Shown one piece after another: positions 59,723 to 64,000 of a stretch of DNA of 64,000 bases. Under the pieces are notes generated by a model. It saw nothing but the letters and a program-made list of their open reading frames with translations. It was not told the DNA's origin and did no database searches. The stretch comes from Rhabditoides inermis (Eukaryota; Nematoda; Chromadorea; Rhabditida; Rhabditidae): the NCBI GenBank assembly GCA_963966185.1, contig CAWZYM010000331.1:791001-855000 (forward strand), given 5' to 3'. Positions within the stretch are counted from its first letter, which is position 1. Every line of letters starts with the position of its first letter. Made by a program: the position numbers and the translations under genes.

Positions 59723-62700
59723 CTCTCTCCCCTCTTCTCCGCGTACCTTTGCCTGTATCCTCTGGATGAGTGTGTTCCAGTCGACAGTATCCGCCCCTCC
59801 ACCGACAAACGGAGCCAGCAGCCCATCCACCCTCACACTCTTGCCCGCGTTTAGGTTCTGAAAGTTGATACGATAAGTGAATAATACGAACCAGTCTCAT
59901 AGCACACAACTTGTATGAAACAAATCAAGTTCTGCCAGCACGACAATTCGATACAATCAAACTTGTACAACAATGATGATCAGCAATCTCTCAATCAATG
60001 TAATCGCCCTCCTCAACTGACCTGCGACTTGACATAGTGAGTGACCAGCTCGCGGACTTGGGGCGTCTCCAGCAGATCGCCCTGGAATAGGTGAGTCCGG
60101 ATAAATAGTTTTGATTTGAATCGATAGGAGAAATGTTTCACCCCTCCAAAATAAGTTGCACACAAATACTATAAACTCAATATCAATATATACTGTCAAT
60201 CCTAGCCTAGCTCAACTATGGTTACTATTATCGAAATCAATACAATTGTATTCTCACCTTCTCCAGTCTGTGTACCGAGTTGAGCAGGGTGACCACGGGC
60301 TCGGTGACTGCGAAATACTCGGCGATGCGAGGACCGAGGATCTAAAAGGTATCCACATAAAAACCAGACTACTCACAGCATGCAAAACAAAACAAGTGAT
60401 ACAGAACCAGTGTGTTTCGAATACTCGAGTAATACGTGATACCGTATACCAAGGAGTTCCCTGTCTCGGGATCCACACCCACCTTCTTCTCGACTGCCTC
60501 GTCCTTCAGTCTCTCGTCTGTCGGCTTGAAGTGGGTGATGGCCGGGTGCGACCAGAACACCTGCAAGAGCGCTCTCTCCCCTCTCTCTCTCACTCCCTCT
60601 CTCTATCCTTCTCTCTCTATCCTTCTCTCCCTCTCACTCACTCCCTCTCTCTCTCTCTCTCTATCCTTCTCTCTCTAACTCTCTCTCTCACTCCCTCCCC
60701 TCTCTCTCTATCCTTCTCTCCCTCTCTCTCACTCCCTCTTTCTCCCTCCCTCCCTCTCTCCTCCCCTCCACCCACCTCTGTGATCATGTCGTTTCCCTTT
60801 CCCTTCTGCGATATGCGCACCAGCGGCCCGCCCTCCTGTTTGTTCGCCTCAATCACTCAACATGAGAACGTATTATGTATACCTTAACGAAATACGTTTC
60901 TACAATTTGTCTTTACAATCAAGCATTTTCCACATTAATTTGCCAGGTGCACGATGTTTACTACTCAATACCAAACTGATATAATACACTAAGAACTTTT
61001 TTTTAAAGTTTTAACCACCTCTTTGAGAAACTCGCTGAACTTCTTGTACTTGGTCTTCTTCATATCGAGACGGCGGCTGGCGGGCACACAGGGTAGAAGA
61101 CACCTGCACAAGGAGAGCATAGGCAAAGTATCCAAATGACACAAGAGAGGGAGAGGCGGAGAGAGAGGGAGAAAGGGAGAGAGGGGAAGAGGAATAGAGA
61201 AGGAGAGAGGGAGAGGGGAGAAAAAGAGAAAAAGAGGAGAGATAGAAGAGAGAGGATTGGAAGAGAGGAAGGGAGGGGGAGAAGAGCGGGAGAAACGCGG
61301 AAAGAGTGGGAAAGAGAGGAAGCGGGGATAGGGAGATAGGGACTCACTTTGAATAGAACTGTCCGACATCGTAAGGCAGGGTGGTCGCCTTGCCGAGCCG
61401 ATAGCGCAGCGCCGCAATGAACACGCGCATCAGCTGAAACAGGGTGAATAAGAACGCCAAATATACGCATCACACCTTCACCATACCACATGCACATGCA
61501 AAAATAGCAATCAAACGAAGGAGGAGCACAGTTCTCCCCAGCCCCACTCACCATCTCCTCCTGGGTATCGGTCGAAGTCGCCTCCTCCTCCTCTTCTCCC
61601 CCTCCCACTGCGCTCTCTCCTCCCGCCGGCTCGTCTCCCGTTCTCGCTTCTCGCTCTGCCACCGTCGCACTCACCTCGGGGGCTGACTCACCCGCCGCAG
61701 CGCCATTCGAACTAGGCTTACTCTCCTGAACAAACCATATTGATATGATCCCGCTAACAATACGCTACACATCACATGCAATACACAACAAATGAAACAA
61801 TGTCAATTCATACAGCTTCCCTAAAGGAATTCAAATTCCAACCTTATCTCTGCAACGGTACGACCTTGTTTTGTTAATAAAACAAATATAGAGAATAAAA
61901 GAAAACCACGCACCTGCACGCTCATCGAGCCCAGCGCCGGATAGTCCTCCTCGGATTCGATCTGGAAAGATATGATATTCACTTCTTATGTACTTCCCAT
62001 TGACGATATTTCATGTGCGCTGCATTGTAACTTGGTTGCAGCGTATTTTACGCGTCTTTGGGTGAAAATAATAAGATCAAGCATACTTCACATATCACAT
62101 AGTGCCGAGGGAGCAAGGGATACAAATACAATTTAGGCACTCAACGTGATCTCAATTTGATGCACACTGTATCAATGACATCATACTAAACATGGAATAG
62201 TGTAGAGACACCACTCGCACCTTTGCCTCCTTGACGAGGTCTGCGACGGCGACGGATGGGGGCTGCTCGCGGGTGCCCATCTCCCTGCACAGAGGGCGTA
62301 CATTTACATTATTGCATAGGAGGTGGAAACCACAATGAATATGTTTCACTGACATGCCTAGGAGGGAGAGCGGAATTGTACGCAATCAATCACGAGAGTT
62401 AGTATATTGTATACGCTAAAACAACAGAAATGTTAGAAAGCATTTCTGTTAAAATATTAGAAATCAAGCAAGAAGAGAAGAACACCAAGAATCAAGTGGA
62501 CCGATACCTTTTACTCCCTGGTAGCGATTGATTCTAGGGAGACAGAATGGTCTCCATAAGGCAATGCATAGGAATAAGAATGTTCATCGACAAGACTGGC
62601 ACCCACCACAGATGGTCCCTGTATACGTGTAGTATCTGCAGTCCCCTGCCCTGCATCCCACTCGCCAGCATCTCCATCGAAGAGTACAGCGCACTGCCCA

Positions 62701-63767
62701 CCGCCAGCGGACCTAAATGTAACCTAACTGGCCATTTGTATGTTTCAATCCGAAATGAGATCATTAACAACCATGTATACAGTAATATGGCAATCGAAAA
62801 AGAGATATGCAATTCATCTGCCCACCCTTGACTTGTCCCTGCGGTGTGTATGCGCAGACTGCGACGGCGGCCCCTCGCGGGAAGTCCGGGAACGAGCCCA
62901 GCTTGGCAGAACGGATCACGCCTGCAATACAATCAAATAAACTTTATTATGAACATAATTATGACTGTTTCGAATAAATAAACGCGTATAAAATAGTAAT
63001 AAATAAGACAATAAGACAAAAAAAAACATCTCTTACCTGGTAGCATGAGATCGGCGCCGTTTTCGAGGAACTTGACGACCTGAAAGAATCAATCGATACC
63101 AATCAATACTCAATCGATACCTGTTCGTGGACGAACAAAGTGGGGAAGGTGGCGGGCAGCAGCCAGCAGCCGTACACGGTAGGGAACAGGGTCGAGGAGG
63201 CCGAAAATTGAGATTTTGAGAACATGCATTCACGAATATGTTTCAGAATAAAGTGAAAATAAGCGATGTACATCGACAATCAATGCTGTAGAGGAATCGA
63301 ATATAGATGCGAATATGGAACAAAACAGTGAGAAAAAAATCATACCTCTCCGAGATCGAAGAGCAGCGGCTGCTTGTCGAACGTGTAGATGTTGATGGGC
63401 TGACCGGTCGCGGCCGTCGCGCGAACGTGCGCCAACTACAACATACATATATTGACAACGTGCCCCACGCTTACAACAAATCAGAAGAAGTGCAACGCAT
63501 AGCCTTCGTCATTCGTCACAAGAGCAACGTGGTCCGTGCTTGGCCTACATACGCATATCATCTGTCATCACGAGTAAAACGGCGAATATGGTGAGCATCT
63601 TCCTCACCTGCGCCTTCTTGGGCAACTGGTCGTTGACGTCATCGCCGAGGCGCGAGAGCAGTTTACGACTACAACATGAACATTCAACCGACAAACAAAA
63701 CGCCGACTCACCGATCCGAGTTGCGTACATTGGCGTTGTTCTTCACGTTGAATGGCTTCTTGAACAT
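58986..63767 (-). CDS. EIF2D: Translation initiation factor eIF2D (ligatin)
   Basis: Twenty-one exons on - join to 580 residues (human 584): 63712-63767, 63608-63668, 63346-63435, 63121-63201, 63037-63079, 62826-62921, 62607-62712, 62221-62284, 61914-61961, 61552-61725, 61348-61433, 61019-61103, 60776-60847, 60483-60560, 60258-60341, 60022-60081, 59747-59857, 59595-59675, 59419-59511, 59133-59213, 58986-59078. The N-terminus MFKKPFNVKNNANV, the PUA region (LFPTVYGCW, ENGADLMLPG, GRGLQILHVYRDHLW), an acidic linker, the winged-helix region, the SWIB-like VDGLLAPFVGGG and a C-terminal SUI1 domain (KKVTLINN to QIHFLGQLLMEDYG) match the family. It delivers initiator tRNA to the ribosomal P site and recycles 40S subunits. 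Exon 4 (63201) has no AG acceptor; see findings. It sits between a partial upstream gene and PIG-T in a probable operon. Confidence 0.93.
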
Positions 63768-63936
63768 CGCATCCACTGTAAAATAGTACTGGTAATGGTG
63801 ACATCTTTCATGTAGAAACATGAACACAAACAAAGATAAACAAAAACAACAAACAAGAAAAACGAGATGGTGTATGTGCACGAAACCGCACGAAGTGACG
63901 AATACACTACACACACCACAGTTTGATTTTTGAAAT

Positions 63937-63942
63937 TTTATT
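63937..63942 (-). other. Poly(A) signal AATAAA of the upstream operon gene
   Basis: AATAAA on - about 22 nt after the stop at 63964 and about 160 nt before the first eIF2D acceptor, a spacing usual for nematode operons. Confidence 0.6.
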
Positions 63943-63963
63943 GATTGAATAATTTAGTTTTCT

Positions 63964-64000
63964 TTAATCATAAGAAGGAGGCTCAACAGAACCAATACCA
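63964..64000 (-). CDS. C-terminal end of a further - strand gene, cut by the window
   Basis: The last 12 codons read GIGSVEPPSYD followed by TAA. The frame is the only one that ends just before a poly(A) signal. The product cannot be identified from so short a piece. It is probably the gene upstream of eIF2D in the same operon. Confidence 0.4.
   Translation of the reverse strand, partial: GIGSVEPPSYD

Noticed and set aside
1..64000. CRISPR arrays, bacterial operons, phage or plasmid features
   Set aside because: All genes are spliced and eukaryotic. The repeats are microsatellites or transposon arms with no spacer structure.

Overview
The window is nuclear DNA of a nematode. The evidence is a cuticle collagen with the nematode N-terminal signature, several start codons lying 1-10 nt after a splice acceptor (the usual mark of spliced-leader trans-splicing), short introns with TTTCAG acceptors, and a same-strand gene string that looks like an operon. 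Genes are unusually intron-rich (9 exons in a collagen, 16 in PIG-T, 21 in eIF2D) and the DNA is full of (CT)n/(GA)n arrays. I cannot name the species. Gene models come from reading exons, splice sites and codon phase by eye; every main model below closes in phase.

Layout. 1-2.1 kb: 3' end of an unrecognised + strand gene, convergent with fust-1 (2.4-7.7 kb, - strand), a FUS/TAF15-type RNA-binding protein with a 1.5 kb fold-back transposon in one intron. 7.8-16 kb: gene-poor, with a MITE-like palindrome and tRNA-derived SINE-like copies. 16-18.3 kb: a candidate secreted neuropeptide-like precursor (+). 19.4-22.7 kb: cuticle collagen (+). 22.7-32.5 kb: gene desert with microsatellites, a TTAA-flanked MITE and a LINE remnant. 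32.6-39.3 kb: rhodopsin-family GPCR (+). 39.3-43.1 kb: repeats. 43.1-49.7 kb: an SLC22-like transporter with a long basic N-terminal extension (+). 50.0-52.3 kb: unrecognised Cys-containing nuclear-looking protein (-). 53.1-64 kb: the 3' end of one gene, then eIF2D, then PIG-T, all on - with short spacing, so probably an operon. Two + strand genes are nested in PIG-T introns.

The genes do not form one pathway. They cover RNA processing (fust-1), cuticle (collagen), signalling (peptide precursor, GPCR), transport (SLC22-like) and housekeeping (eIF2D in translation, PIG-T in GPI-anchor attachment). The least explained signals are in the non-coding part: ATCGAT-packed mini-introns, microsatellites that start at 5' splice sites, a TAC[ACT]GTA-rich tract, forkhead-motif arrays in GPCR introns, dispersed TTCGAA-rich intronic repeats, and several non-standard splice junctions, one of them with no AG acceptor in an otherwise intact eIF2D gene.
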